From an uncultured Bacilli bacterium (GTDB lineage Bacteria > Bacillota_I > Bacilli_A > RF39 > UBA660), in contig CAKOQD010000018.1 in NCBI GenBank assembly GCA_934101185.1, positions 1 to 20,803 of the forward strand: a stretch of DNA of 20,803 bases. Direction: 5' to 3'. Of the stretch, positions 1 to 6,313 are shown piece by piece; position 1 is the stretch's first letter; each line of letters starts with the position of its first letter. The position numbers and the translations under genes were made by a program. The notes beneath the pieces are model-generated. The model was not told the origin of the DNA, did no database searches, and was given only the letters and a program-made list of their open reading frames with translations.

Positions 1-600
1 GTTCCTGTATTAGTAACGGAAGCATTAGTACCAGCATCTCCGGTAGTAGTAGTTCCAACTGTTACGGTAGCAGCTTCACCAGCAGTACCAGCGGGACCTT
101 GAGGACCGACAGCACCAGTTTCACCTCTAGGAATAGTGAAGTTTAAAACAGCGTTTTGAGCAGTTCCTGTATTAGTGACGGAAGCATTAGTACCAGCATC
201 TCCGGTAGTGGTAGTTCCAACAGTTACGGTAGCAGCTTCACCAGCAGTACCAGCGGGACCTTGAGGTCCAGTTGCCCCAGTTTCACCTCTAGGAATAGTA
301 AAGTTTAAAATAGCGTTTTGAGCAGTTCCTGTATTAGTAACGGAAGCATTAGTACCAGCGTCTCCAGTAGTAGTAGTTCCAACAGTTACAGTAGCAGCTT
401 CACCAGCAGTACCAGCGGGACCTTGAGGTCCAGTTGCCCCAGTTTCACCTTGAGGACCAGCAGGACCTTGAGGACCAGCAGGACCTTGAGGACCAGCAGG
501 ACCTTGTGGACCAGTTGCTCCAGCTTCACCTCTAGGAATAGTGAAGTTTAAAATAGCGTTTTGAGCAGTTCCTGTATTAGTGACGGAAGCATTAGTACCA
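1..600 (-). repeat. 162-bp tandem repeats inside the collagen-like gene
   Basis: The same block starts at about 1, 163, 325 and 568. Spacing is 162, 162 and 243 bp (162 + 81). The copies differ only by scattered single-base changes (for example gtaacgg/gtgacgg), so they arose recently and should be prone to unequal recombination or assembly collapse. All spacings are multiples of 27 bp, that is, of nine codons, which keeps both the frame and the Gly-X-X register. Confidence 0.9.
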
Positions 601-728
601 GCATCTCCAGTAGTAGTAGTTCCAACAGTTACAGTACCAGCGCCATCTCTTCCTCTTGGGCCAGGCGTACCAATTATATATATTTTATCTTTGCATTTAT
701 CATGTTGTGGTTTACAACAATTATTCAT
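1..728 (-). CDS. Collagen-like repeat surface/exosporium protein (C-terminus beyond window)
   Basis: The frame is open on the minus strand from an ATG at 728 with a strong SD (GGAGG, 8 nt upstream) and runs off the left edge, so at least 242 residues are present and the C-terminus is missing. The N-terminus is short and Cys-rich (MNNCCKPQHDKCK), followed by a first Gly-X-X run (GTPGPRGRDG). After that come four copies of a roughly 33-residue non-collagen segment (core NASVTNTGTAQNAILNFTIPRG), each joined by collagen triplets such as GPQGPAG and GETGATG. The copies are 162 bp (54 residues) apart; one linker carries an extra 81 bp (nine triplets). This layout is typical of BclA-like exosporium and surface collagen proteins of spore-forming Bacillota; the NFTIPRG-type segment is common in that group. 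A spore-surface role is inference. A phage-type fibre is the alternative. Confidence 0.88.
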   Translation of the reverse strand, partial: MNNCCKPQHDKCKDKIYIIGTPGPRGRDGAGTVTVGTTTTGDAGTNASVTNTGTAQNAILNFTIPRGEAGATGPQGPAGPQGPAGPQGPAGPQGETGATGPQGPAGTAGEAATVTVGTTTTGDAGTNASVTNTGTAQNAILNFTIPRGETGATGPQGPAGTAGEAATVTVGTTTTGDAGTNASVTNTGTAQNAVLNFTIPRGETGAVGPQGPAGTAGEAATVTVGTTTTGDAGTNASVTNTG

Positions 729-840
729 ATTTTTTTCCTCCTTAATATATCTTATGTTCTTTATAATCCAGTAATCATTATATATGCTGTTATAGAATCT
801 ATATGATTTTATATTTATTTTTTCATTTCAAAAAAAGTGG

Positions 841-876
841 TATAATGTTTTATACATCAAGGAGGTAATCGATATG
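841..876 (+). promoter_or_regulatory. -10 box and SD for the DUF3800-like gene
   Basis: A perfect TATAAT lies at 841-846. AGGAGGT (about 861-867) is followed 6-7 nt later by ATG at 874. The -35 region is only a T-rich tract, so the promoter is called mainly from the -10 box. Confidence 0.5.
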
Positions 877-1589
877 AAAGCACAAGAAATATATATCAAT
901 TTAGATGATTCTGGGAAGTTAACAAATAAAGAAAAAATTAGTGTTTATGGGGGATTACTATTTTTATCAAAGAAAGAAAGGACAAGTTTATTACACAATA
1001 TCGAACTATAATCAATGATATTAAGTGTAGTTATTGTAATGCATGTAATAAGAAATGTCCTGAAATTAAAAATACTAATATAAAAAATGGTGATAAAAGA
1101 AGAATAATGAATTATTTAAACAGATATTATACTATTGCCTTAGTTGTTGAAAACGATAATGTTTATGATTATATAAAGCAAAGTAAATCTGCTAAAGGGA
1201 GATTTATTGATTACTCATTACGTAGATTAATCAAAGAAATAATTAAAACTTTAATAAAAGAAGAAAAAATTGATCCTAATAAAGCAATTAGATTAATAAT
1301 AAACATTGATCAACAAAGTACAAAAAGTAATGGATATTATAATTTACATGATGGATTAATTGAAGAACTAAAACATGGTATTTCGAATTATAATTATTTT
1401 TCCAAGAAAAACCCAATAATATTTTCTGATTTAGAAGTAAAGATATCTTATCAAGATTCTGGGAAAAGTTATGTTGTTCAAGCTGCTGATTTACTAGCAG
1501 GTACAATTAGAAAAAAAGCTATCGACAATTCTTATGACATTAGTGAGTCACTATCTGAGTTTATAGATTTTAAAATAATTCTTCCTTAA
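874..1589 (+). pseudogene. DUF3800 family protein, interrupted by a -1 frameshift
   Basis: The reading frame from ATG 874 (MKAQEIYINLDDSG...) stops at a TAA after about 45 codons. The protein continues in the -1 frame from about 981 (DKFITQYRTIIND...) to a stop at 1589. Adding one G to the GG at 980-981 restores a continuous protein of roughly 238 residues. The N-terminal LDDSG and C-terminal VQAADLLAG motifs match the DUF3800 family, a probable RNase-H-like nuclease fold often found near phages and mobile elements. Between the two halves lies a Cys-rich insert, CSYCNACNKKC (about 1030-1065), which could bind zinc. The strong SD and intact second half suggest either a recent mutation or a sequencing error. 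No classical slippery heptamer is seen at the shift, so programmed frameshifting is unlikely. Function is unknown. Confidence 0.75.
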
Positions 1590-1591
1590 AA

Positions 1592-1700
1592 GAAAAAAAG
1601 CCACAAAGTGACTTTTTCCCAGTTAGAGCGGTGCACAACACAGTACACTTAATTAAAAAATCGTATCCTAACTATCGACCTGACAAGATTTCTCTCCGGT
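1592..1700 (-). ncRNA. Putative ~105-nt small RNA
   Basis: The minus strand carries a promoter TTGACT (1730-1735)-17 bp-TATTAT (1707-1712), giving a predicted start near 1700. The RNA would end at the U-run of the hairpin near 1592. There is no convincing ORF. The body can fold: GTTAG near 1671-1675 can pair with CTAAC near 1622-1626, enclosing GTGTAC-tgtgtt-GTGCAC (one G-U pair). The combination of a good promoter, closed fold and terminator at RNA-gene length supports a non-coding RNA. I do not recognise an Rfam family. It lies downstream of the ASCH operon, which is transcribed in the same direction. Confidence 0.5.
1594..1618. terminator. Bidirectional hairpin terminator
   Basis: AAAAAGCCAC-aaa-GTGACTTTTT forms a stem with A-runs and T-runs on opposite sides, so it can terminate the DUF3800-like gene on plus and the putative small RNA (1592-1700) on minus. 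Confidence 0.7.
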
Positions 1701-1706
1701 AATACA

Positions 1707-1735
1707 ATAATACTATATATCCTTAAAAAAGTCAA
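1707..1735 (-). promoter_or_regulatory. Sigma-A promoter TTGACT-17-TATTAT
   Basis: The -35 TTGACT is at 1735-1730 and the -10 TATTAT at 1712-1707, read on the minus strand, with 17 bp between. Both hexamers and the spacing are identical to the promoter at 4081-4109, although the spacers differ. Confidence 0.65.
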
Positions 1736-1782
1736 TAGTACCATTGCATATCTAGTATATGCAAGTGGTTCTATAATTATTT

Positions 1783-1826
1783 AAAAATATATAAAAAAAG
1801 CGAGAGACTTTCGTCTCTCTTCAGGG
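1783..1826. repeat. 44-bp direct repeat, left copy (contains a terminator)
   Basis: This stretch is identical to 3970-4013. It contains the hairpin GAGAGAC-tttc-GTCTCTC (1802-1819) and, on the minus strand, a following U-run, so it ends minus-strand transcripts. It is placed about 130 nt after the last ASCH gene, while the other copy lies upstream of the operon; the two copies bracket the cassette. Confidence 0.85.
1795..1819 (-). terminator. Terminator after the ASCH operon
   Basis: GAGAGAC-gaaa-GTCTCTC followed by GCTTTTTTT on the minus strand. It ends the synthetase-like/ASCH operon, or a short RNA beginning near 1880 (a TATTAT -10-like box lies at 1891-1886, but no good -35 is seen). Confidence 0.75.
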
Positions 1827-1953
1827 ATCAAACTTCACACACTCTTAGATTTAAAAGGTGATAAATCACTTATTTTCACCGAAAGATAATACTTCGATTT
1901 ATTAAACTTTAACTAAAAATTATTATTTTTGTAGTTGAGTGAGTAGTTAGAAG

Positions 1954-2310
1954 CTATTTTAAATATTCTATATGAATGGCATAAACACCATTACTTTTTA
2001 TTGCATCTTTATATCCTTTTATACTGTTAATTGATTTTATTCCTTCGTCATAATCGTCAGTTGATGATAATGTATATTTAGTTCCTTCTAACATTAATAG
2101 TTTTTCTATTGATTCATACCAATTTATTTCTTTAACTATACACTTTATTTTTTCTTTATCGTAAGAGATGAAGTCTATGTAGTCGTTTGGTTTTATAACT
2201 GAATAGTCAAAATGTCCGTTTCCATTTTTAGTGGCACGTATTTCAATTCTTTTTAAGTTATTTTTTATTGCGTTAAATGCACGATTATTAATATCAAAAG
2301 TATATTTCAT
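1954..2310 (-). CDS. ASCH/PUA-fold domain protein
   Basis: A 118-residue protein with the layout of a stand-alone ASCH domain: N-terminal FNAIKNNLKRIEIRATK (the family's 'ai..g.K.iE.R' helix-strand), a KPNDYIDFIS strand, a VKEINWYESIEKLLMLE segment, and a C-terminal GVYAIHIEYL strand. ASCH domains belong to the PUA superfamily, which binds RNA; some act as nucleoside amidohydrolases. The stop of the upstream gene and this start share one base (TAATG at 2310), with AAGGAG just upstream, so the two are translationally coupled. Third gene of a minus-strand operon with the synthetase-like gene. Specific substrate unknown. Confidence 0.8.
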   Translation of the reverse strand: MKYTFDINNRAFNAIKNNLKRIEIRATKNGNGHFDYSVIKPNDYIDFISYDKEKIKCIVKEINWYESIEKLLMLEGTKYTLSSTDDYDEGIKSINSIKGYKDAIKSNGVYAIHIEYLK

Positions 2311-2732
2311 TAAATCAATCTCCTTACTTTTGAATTATTTAAGTATTTTGTTAATTTTGGATATTTTTCATCATAAGCATACCCTTGTGGTGGAACAAAG
2401 TTATATTCCTCCCTTAACTTTGATAAATTTATCGGTTCTTCTAAAATATAGACGTGTTTTATTTCGTATGCATATTTTGATTTTTTTAAGCCATTATTAA
2501 AATCTAAATTCCCATATCCATCTTTTAATATTTTATTTGGATACTCTACAATATTACCTAATTCTATTATATATTTTAGAGCACAAGTGGGAACAGTTTC
2601 ATAAACATATAAAATATCTATTTTTTGTTTAGGATAATATTTTCTAAATTCATAATTTTTTTCGCCAGTTTCAATCTTTTTTGTAAATTCTGGTTTTATG
2701 CTCAGGTAGATTCCTTTTTTCATATTCTTCAA
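2310..2732 (-). CDS. ASCH/PUA-like protein (predicted RNA-binding)
   Basis: A 140-residue protein beginning KKGIYLSIKPEFTKKI followed by ETGEKNYEFRKYYPK. This is the ASCH-type entry motif (lysine-glutamate-arginine on the first helix and strand), though the rest diverges from its neighbour at 1954-2310, so the two are paralogous folds rather than copies. The start at 2732 has an AAGGAG SD about 9 nt upstream; a second Met lies three codons later. The gene overlaps the 3' end of the synthetase-like gene by 62 bp and abuts the next ASCH gene by one base, indicating tight coupling. Probable role: binding or modifying RNA or a nucleotide related to the synthetase-like product. That is inference from context. 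Confidence 0.65.
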   Translation of the reverse strand: MKNMKKGIYLSIKPEFTKKIETGEKNYEFRKYYPKQKIDILYVYETVPTCALKYIIELGNIVEYPNKILKDGYGNLDFNNGLKKSKYAYEIKHVYILEEPINLSKLREEYNFVPPQGYAYDEKYPKLTKYLNNSKVRRLI

Positions 2733-3795
2733 ACTCCTTTTTAAAATAATAAATAGAATAATTTCTAAATAATAAATATGGATTGGTTATCCAATTGTCG
2801 GTTATTTTATGTATGACATCAAGTGCATGTATTCCTTTTTCGATTTTTAAGAATTCATAATTAATTAAATAAGATGGTAAGTCACTATATGCGCCTTGTT
2901 TTACATATAATGATTTCGATAATTTAGCCCCTGACCAGTCTAAAACAAGCGGTGTATATAAAATTGTTGGTAGTTTATTCACACGGTAACCTAAAATTGC
3001 AGATGTTTTATACAATAATTCTTCTTGATAAAAACCTGCGTAATCACTTCCTGTTATTCTCATTATTTGATTATCTTGTGTTAAATCTTCGTTGTGCATT
3101 CCATAGGCTATGGCTCTTACTAAATTTCTAACTGGGGTATTATATTCTAATCTATCACTTTCATTTTTTATATCGGTTACAAATTCTCCATGTTCTGTAC
3201 AATATGAATATATCTTATCACCATCAAATTTAGTTAATTTGCTATTTTTATCTGCTAATCCACAATGAGGACAGGCAACCCTTATTCTTAAGTTGCCATA
3301 TTTAGGATCTAATATTGGAGCAATCAATTCCTTATTATCAATTATTTTCCTTACAATGGGATAAATGTATTTTTGTTTATTGAAGTTGCTTTGAAATCTA
3401 ATCATATAATTGATGTTATCATTTTGCTTAAAAAATTCTAAGATTTCTAAATAATCATCAAAATTATTATTAATTTTTCCAGTATTTTTTAAACTTTTTT
3501 GATATTTAATGCCATTTATTTCAAATGTTTCACTAGGTGCTGTATCAACAACTTCAAATAAGACAGAAATATCTAATTCTGGTTTTATTTCTCTCATTTT
3601 TTTTGCTAAAGAAAAAGCTGTTGAAAAAACAATTAAAGTTCCAAAATGAGGTGAACTGTTAGGTTGTGCTCCAATACTAATAACTATTTTATTTTTGTTA
3701 AACTTATTTAATAAAAAATTAGCTATATCTTTTTCGAAAACATAGGATCCTCCACCTAAAGGATTATATACGTTATCATCACATTCTATTATCAT
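2671..3795 (-). CDS. Class I aminoacyl-tRNA synthetase-like protein (stand-alone catalytic core)
   Basis: 374 residues. A Rossmann-type HIGH-like motif is at about residues 49-54 (PHFGTL in GAQPNSSPHFGTL), a probable zinc knuckle at C175, C178, C199 and H202 (CPHCG...CTEHG), and a KMSKS-like motif at 291-295 (KLSKS, in GAKLSKSLYVK). These place it in the class I synthetase superfamily, with closest resemblance to class I lysyl-type enzymes. It is far shorter than a class I LysRS (about 500 residues or more) and ends soon after KMSKS, so it has little room for an anticodon-binding domain. It probably activates an amino acid or a related acid without normal tRNA reading. GGAGAT lies 6 nt before ATG 3795. 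It is first in an operon with two ASCH genes. Which amino acid it uses cannot be told from sequence alone; a genuine but divergent lysyl enzyme is the alternative. Confidence 0.65.
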   Translation of the reverse strand: MIIECDDNVYNPLGGGSYVFEKDIANFLLNKFNKNKIVISIGAQPNSSPHFGTLIVFSTAFSLAKKMREIKPELDISVLFEVVDTAPSETFEINGIKYQKSLKNTGKINNNFDDYLEILEFFKQNDNINYMIRFQSNFNKQKYIYPIVRKIIDNKELIAPILDPKYGNLRIRVACPHCGLADKNSKLTKFDGDKIYSYCTEHGEFVTDIKNESDRLEYNTPVRNLVRAIAYGMHNEDLTQDNQIMRITGSDYAGFYQEELLYKTSAILGYRVNKLPTILYTPLVLDWSGAKLSKSLYVKQGAYSDLPSYLINYEFLKIEKGIHALDVIHKITDNWITNPYLLFRNYSIYYFKKEFEEYEKRNLPEHKTRIYKKD

Positions 3796-3821
3796 TACAA
3801 AATCTCCATCAAATTTATTTT

Positions 3822-3827
3822 ATTATA
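3822..3827 (-). promoter_or_regulatory. -10 box for the synthetase-like operon
   Basis: TATAAT on the minus strand, 27 bp before the start codon at 3795. No clear -35 is present at 17 bp, so the gene may instead depend partly on read-through from the RNA promoter at 4081-4109. Confidence 0.4.
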
Positions 3828-3969
3828 TCATAAATTCTTAAATTTGGTTTATTTTTCCGTATTTTTGTATAAGTTTATTACTATTAACTAACTACCAATA
3901 ATTGATGTTATTTTTTAAAGTTTATTTAAACTATTTTAAACTTTTATAGATTTCATCATTTATATATTA

Positions 3970-4013
3970 AAAAATATATAAAAAAAGCGAGAGACTTTCG
4001 TCTCTCTTCAGGG
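3970..4013. repeat. 44-bp direct repeat, right copy (contains a terminator)
   Basis: Identical to 1783-1826, 2187 bp away. It holds the same hairpin (3989-4006) and minus-strand U-run (3987-3981). Confidence 0.85.
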
Positions 4014-4075
4014 GGTTTTGGTTGAACTACTTTTCACATTTTGCCGTAAAAAGTAGGCGGGTAATCTACCACGCA
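3978..4075 (-). ncRNA. Putative ~95-nt small RNA or attenuated leader of the synthetase-like operon
   Basis: A minus-strand promoter TTGACT-17-TATTAT (4109-4081) predicts a start near 4075. The transcript folds into GCG-t-GGTA-gat-TACCCGC, then CTACTTTT...AAAAGTAG, a single-stranded ACCAAAACCCCC stretch, and the terminator GAGAGAC-gaaa-GTCTCTC plus a U-run. No T-box consensus (AGGGUGGNACCGCG) is visible. It may be a free RNA, since its own terminator comes 185 nt before the synthetase-like start, or a riboswitch-like attenuator of that operon. The sequence alone does not decide. Confidence 0.5.
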
Positions 4076-4080
4076 TTTTA

Positions 4081-4109
4081 ATAATATTATGTTTTTTGGA
4101 AAAAGTCAA
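4081..4109 (-). promoter_or_regulatory. Sigma-A promoter TTGACT-17-TATTAT
   Basis: -35 at 4109-4104, -10 at 4086-4081 on the minus strand, 17-bp spacing. It is divergent from, and does not overlap, the rpsU promoter (4140-4168). Confidence 0.65.
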
Positions 4110-4139
4110 CTATATTTTTGAAAAAAACAAAGAAAAAAG

Positions 4140-4168
4140 TTGAAAACAAAATAAATCTTTGATATAAT
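4140..4168 (+). promoter_or_regulatory. rpsU promoter
   Basis: TTGAAA (4140-4145)-17 bp-TATAAT (4163-4168). The SD GGAGGG lies about 7 nt before ATG 4203. Confidence 0.8.
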
Positions 4169-4202
4169 ACTAATGAATTAAACACGAAAAGGAGGGATAT
4201 AT

Positions 4203-4400
4203 ATGACAGAAGTTAGTGTAAAAGGTAACTTAGATGGTGCAATCAAGCGTTTCAAAGTAAAATGTTCTCGTGATGGTGTCCTTTCTGACGTTAAAAAAAG
4301 AAAATACTATTCTAAACCTGGAGTAGTAAGAAGAGAAGAAAAGAAACAAAATACAATCAACTCTAGAAAAAGAAATAAAAGAACAAGAAGAGAAAGTTAA
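4203..4400 (+). CDS. rpsU: 30S ribosomal protein S21
   Basis: A 65-residue, highly basic protein with the S21 pattern: EVSVKGN near the start, a basic central helix with KRKYYSKPG, and an Arg/Lys-rich tail (RKRNKRTRRES). S21 sits on the small-subunit platform near the anti-SD and helps initiation. Slightly longer than the usual 57-60 residues because of the tail. It has its own strong promoter and SD and is directly followed by yqeY, the usual order in Bacillota. Confidence 0.95.
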   Translation: MTEVSVKGNLDGAIKRFKVKCSRDGVLSDVKKRKYYSKPGVVRREEKKQNTINSRKRNKRTRRES

Positions 4401-4414
4401 TCTTTCTCTTTAAT
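4390..4414 (+). terminator. Weak hairpin between rpsU and yqeY
   Basis: GAGAAAG (4390-4396)-ttaat-CTTTCTC (4402-4408), then TTTAATTTT. The U-run is broken, so it probably attenuates rather than stops transcription, giving more rpsU than downstream mRNA. Confidence 0.5.
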
Positions 4415-4431
4415 TTTAAAGGAGGATATTT

Positions 4432-4875
4432 ATGTTAAAAGAAACAATTAAAAATGACTTAATAAGTGCAATGAAAGAAAAAAACAAAGTATTACTTAAT
4501 ACCTTAAGAGCAGTAAAAGGAGCAGTACAACTTGAAGTAATTAATAACAAAAAAGAAGAAAATGATGAATTATATCTTGATGTTATTAATAAACAAATCA
4601 AAATGAGAAATGATTCAATCGAAGAGTTTAAAAATGCTAATAGAATGGATCTAGTAGAATCATATCAACAAGAAGTAGATATTTTAAAGAAGTATATGCC
4701 TAGTATGCTAAGTGAAGATGAACTAAATGATATTATAAATGAAGTTATTTCAAAAACTGGTGCAGAAAGTATTAAAGATTTTGGTAACGTCATGAAAGAA
4801 ATTACTCCTTTAGTAAAAAATAGATGTGATATGAAAGAATTATCTAGTTCTATTAAAGAAAGACTTAATCATTAA
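4432..4875 (+). CDS. yqeY: GatB/YqeY domain protein
   Basis: A 147-residue, all-helical protein of full YqeY length (about 148). Family features are the N-terminal LKETIKNDLISAMKEKNK, LRAVKGAV, the central RNDSIEEFKNANR helix with E-VDILKKYMP, and the C-terminal FGNVMKEITP segment. YqeY corresponds to the C-terminal tRNA-binding domain of GatB, part of the tRNA-dependent amidotransferase, but exists alone; its precise role is not established. AAGGAGG lies 7 nt before ATG. Conserved partner of rpsU. Confidence 0.92.
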   Translation: MLKETIKNDLISAMKEKNKVLLNTLRAVKGAVQLEVINNKKEENDELYLDVINKQIKMRNDSIEEFKNANRMDLVESYQQEVDILKKYMPSMLSEDELNDIINEVISKTGAESIKDFGNVMKEITPLVKNRCDMKELSSSIKERLNH

Positions 4876-4889
4876 TTAGGTCTTTTTTT
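4860..4889 (+). terminator. Terminator after yqeY
   Basis: AAGACTTAAT-catta-ATTAGGTCTT (one T-G pair), then TTTTT. It overlaps the yqeY stop. Only 38 nt separate yqeY from yqfC, so read-through or a promoter within this region must serve yqfC; no clear one is seen. Confidence 0.7.
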
Positions 4890-4912
4890 CATACAATTAT
4901 TTAGGTGATTAC

Positions 4913-5146
4913 ATGTTTTCTAAAATACTTGAATATATAAAAGATGATAATTTAAAGATTAACTTATATAAAGATAAAGTAAATATAGTAAACTATAAAT
5001 CTATTTTAGTATTTGATGATGACAAAATACTCGTAGACTGTTCTTCATTTAATCTTTTAATAAGTGGATCTAATTTAATTATAAATAAACTATATGACCA
5101 TGAACTCTTAATTAAGGGTAATATTGATAAAATAGAATATAGGTGA
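4913..5146 (+). CDS. yqfC: Sporulation protein YqfC (YabP/YqfC family)
   Basis: 77 residues, a bit shorter than the roughly 90-residue B. subtilis protein. The short beta-rich pattern (NIVNYKSILVFDDDKILV, LLISGSNLIINKL, LLIKGNIDKIEY) fits the YabP/YqfC family, members of which are made in the mother cell during sporulation. TTAGGTGAT is the SD. The stop TGA lies inside the SD (AGGTGA) of yqfD, so the two are coupled. Confidence 0.85.
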   Translation: MFSKILEYIKDDNLKINLYKDKVNIVNYKSILVFDDDKILVDCSSFNLLISGSNLIINKLYDHELLIKGNIDKIEYR

Positions 5147-5149
5147 TTT

Positions 5150-6304
5150 ATGATCAATTACTATGTAATTCAAATAAAAGGTAAAAATCCTAAAAGAATT
5201 CTTTCTAAGTTATTTAAACTTGGTATTGATATATATGATATAGAATATGAAAAGAATGTAATTACTTTTAAAACAACATATATTAACTATACAAAAATTA
5301 AAAATATAAAAACTACTTATGAAATAAATATAATAAAAACAAGTGGAATAAATAGAATAAAATACTTATTTAAAAGATATAGAATGTTTCTTATATTTTT
5401 TTTACTTTCTATATTTATAATTATTCTATTTACTAACTTTGTACTATTTATAAACTATGAAACAGAAAGTACTGAATTAAAAACTCTTTTAAAAAGTGAA
5501 CTTGAAAAAAATGGTATTACTTTATATAGCTATGGTAAAAGCTATCATGAATTAGAAAACATTAAGAATAAAATTAAAAATGATAATAAAACTAAGATAG
5601 AATGGATTGAACTTGAAAGAAATGGAGTAGTACTTAATGTTAAAGTAATAGAAAGAAAAGATAAGAATAAAAAAACTATTAGTGATGATGCCATTGATAT
5701 TGTAGCGGCCAAAAATGGGTACATAAGAGACATCTATGCATCAAGTGGAGAAATACTAAAAAATAAAGATGATTACGTTAAAAAAGGAGATATAATTGTA
5801 TCAGGCAACATCTTTAGAAATGAAAATGTTGTTGCAAGAGTAAAATCAAATGCCACTGTTTATGCAGAAGTTTGGTATGTAATAAAAGCCAATATGAGTG
5901 ATACAAGAACTACTCTAACTAAAAGTGATGATGGAGAAAGTAGATTAATTATAAATATTTTTAATAAGGACTTATCACTGTTTAAAATAAATAAAAAGAT
6001 ATCTAATGAAAAAGAAAATGTTTTAATGAAAAACAATTTACTTACTTTAAAAATACAAAATAAAAAAAATACTCATAGTATTAAGAAAAAATATACTGAT
6101 AAAGAGATGATAACTATACTACATGACAATGTTATTTCTAGTATGAATAAATCGCTTGAAGATAAAGAATATATTATTTATGAAAAAGTTTTGAAAAATT
6201 ATAAAGAAAATGGTAAAATGTTTATAGAGGTTTTTATTAAAACTTATGAAGATATTTCTTTGGAAAAAGAATCAGAAATAATTGAAGAAAATAAACAAGA
6301 TTAA
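5150..6304 (+). CDS. yqfD: Sporulation protein YqfD (stage IV family)
   Basis: 384 residues, near the usual 390-400. The N-terminal domain (about 1-75) contains KGKNPKRILSKLFKLGIDIYDIE, characteristic of YqfD. One membrane segment follows at about 79-101 (FLIFFLLSIFIIILF), then a long extracytoplasmic part with IEWIELERNGVVLNVKVIER and AAKNGYIRDIYASSGE. YqfD is a mother-cell sporulation protein in Bacillus and Clostridium; with YqfC it marks the organism as spore-forming or descended from spore formers. Its SD overlaps the yqfC stop. The C-terminal 60 residues are rich in Lys/Glu. Confidence 0.92.
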   Translation: MINYYVIQIKGKNPKRILSKLFKLGIDIYDIEYEKNVITFKTTYINYTKIKNIKTTYEINIIKTSGINRIKYLFKRYRMFLIFFLLSIFIIILFTNFVLFINYETESTELKTLLKSELEKNGITLYSYGKSYHELENIKNKIKNDNKTKIEWIELERNGVVLNVKVIERKDKNKKTISDDAIDIVAAKNGYIRDIYASSGEILKNKDDYVKKGDIIVSGNIFRNENVVARVKSNATVYAEVWYVIKANMSDTRTTLTKSDDGESRLIINIFNKDLSLFKINKKISNEKENVLMKNNLLTLKIQNKKNTHSIKKKYTDKEMITILHDNVISSMNKSLEDKEYIIYEKVLKNYKENGKMFIEVFIKTYEDISLEKESEIIEENKQD

Positions 6305-6313
6305 GGAGCAAAT

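Larger units (their letters stand above)
1590..1953. other. Gene-free 364-bp stretch with RNA signals
   Basis: No credible ORF is present. It contains, from right to left on the minus strand, the 3'UTR of the ASCH operon, two small hairpins (GGTG...CACC around 1857-1880 and CGAA...TTCG around 1880-1896), the repeat terminator, and then a complete small-RNA transcription unit (1592-1735). Confidence 0.6.

Noticed and set aside
1..600. CRISPR array
   Set aside because: The 162-bp repeats are coding, in frame and unspaced; there are no short repeats with unique spacers anywhere in the window.
318..806. Plus-strand Ser-rich ORFs opposite the collagen gene
   Set aside because: They are the antisense reading of the Gly-X-X repeats, with no SD or promoter.
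975..985. Programmed -1 frameshift in the DUF3800-like gene
   Set aside because: No X-XXY-YYZ slippery heptamer or clear downstream pseudoknot is seen; a mutation or sequence error is simpler.
1797..1830. T-box riboswitch in the synthetase-like leader or its repeat
   Set aside because: The universal T-box antiterminator sequence is absent on either strand; only a plain terminator hairpin is present.
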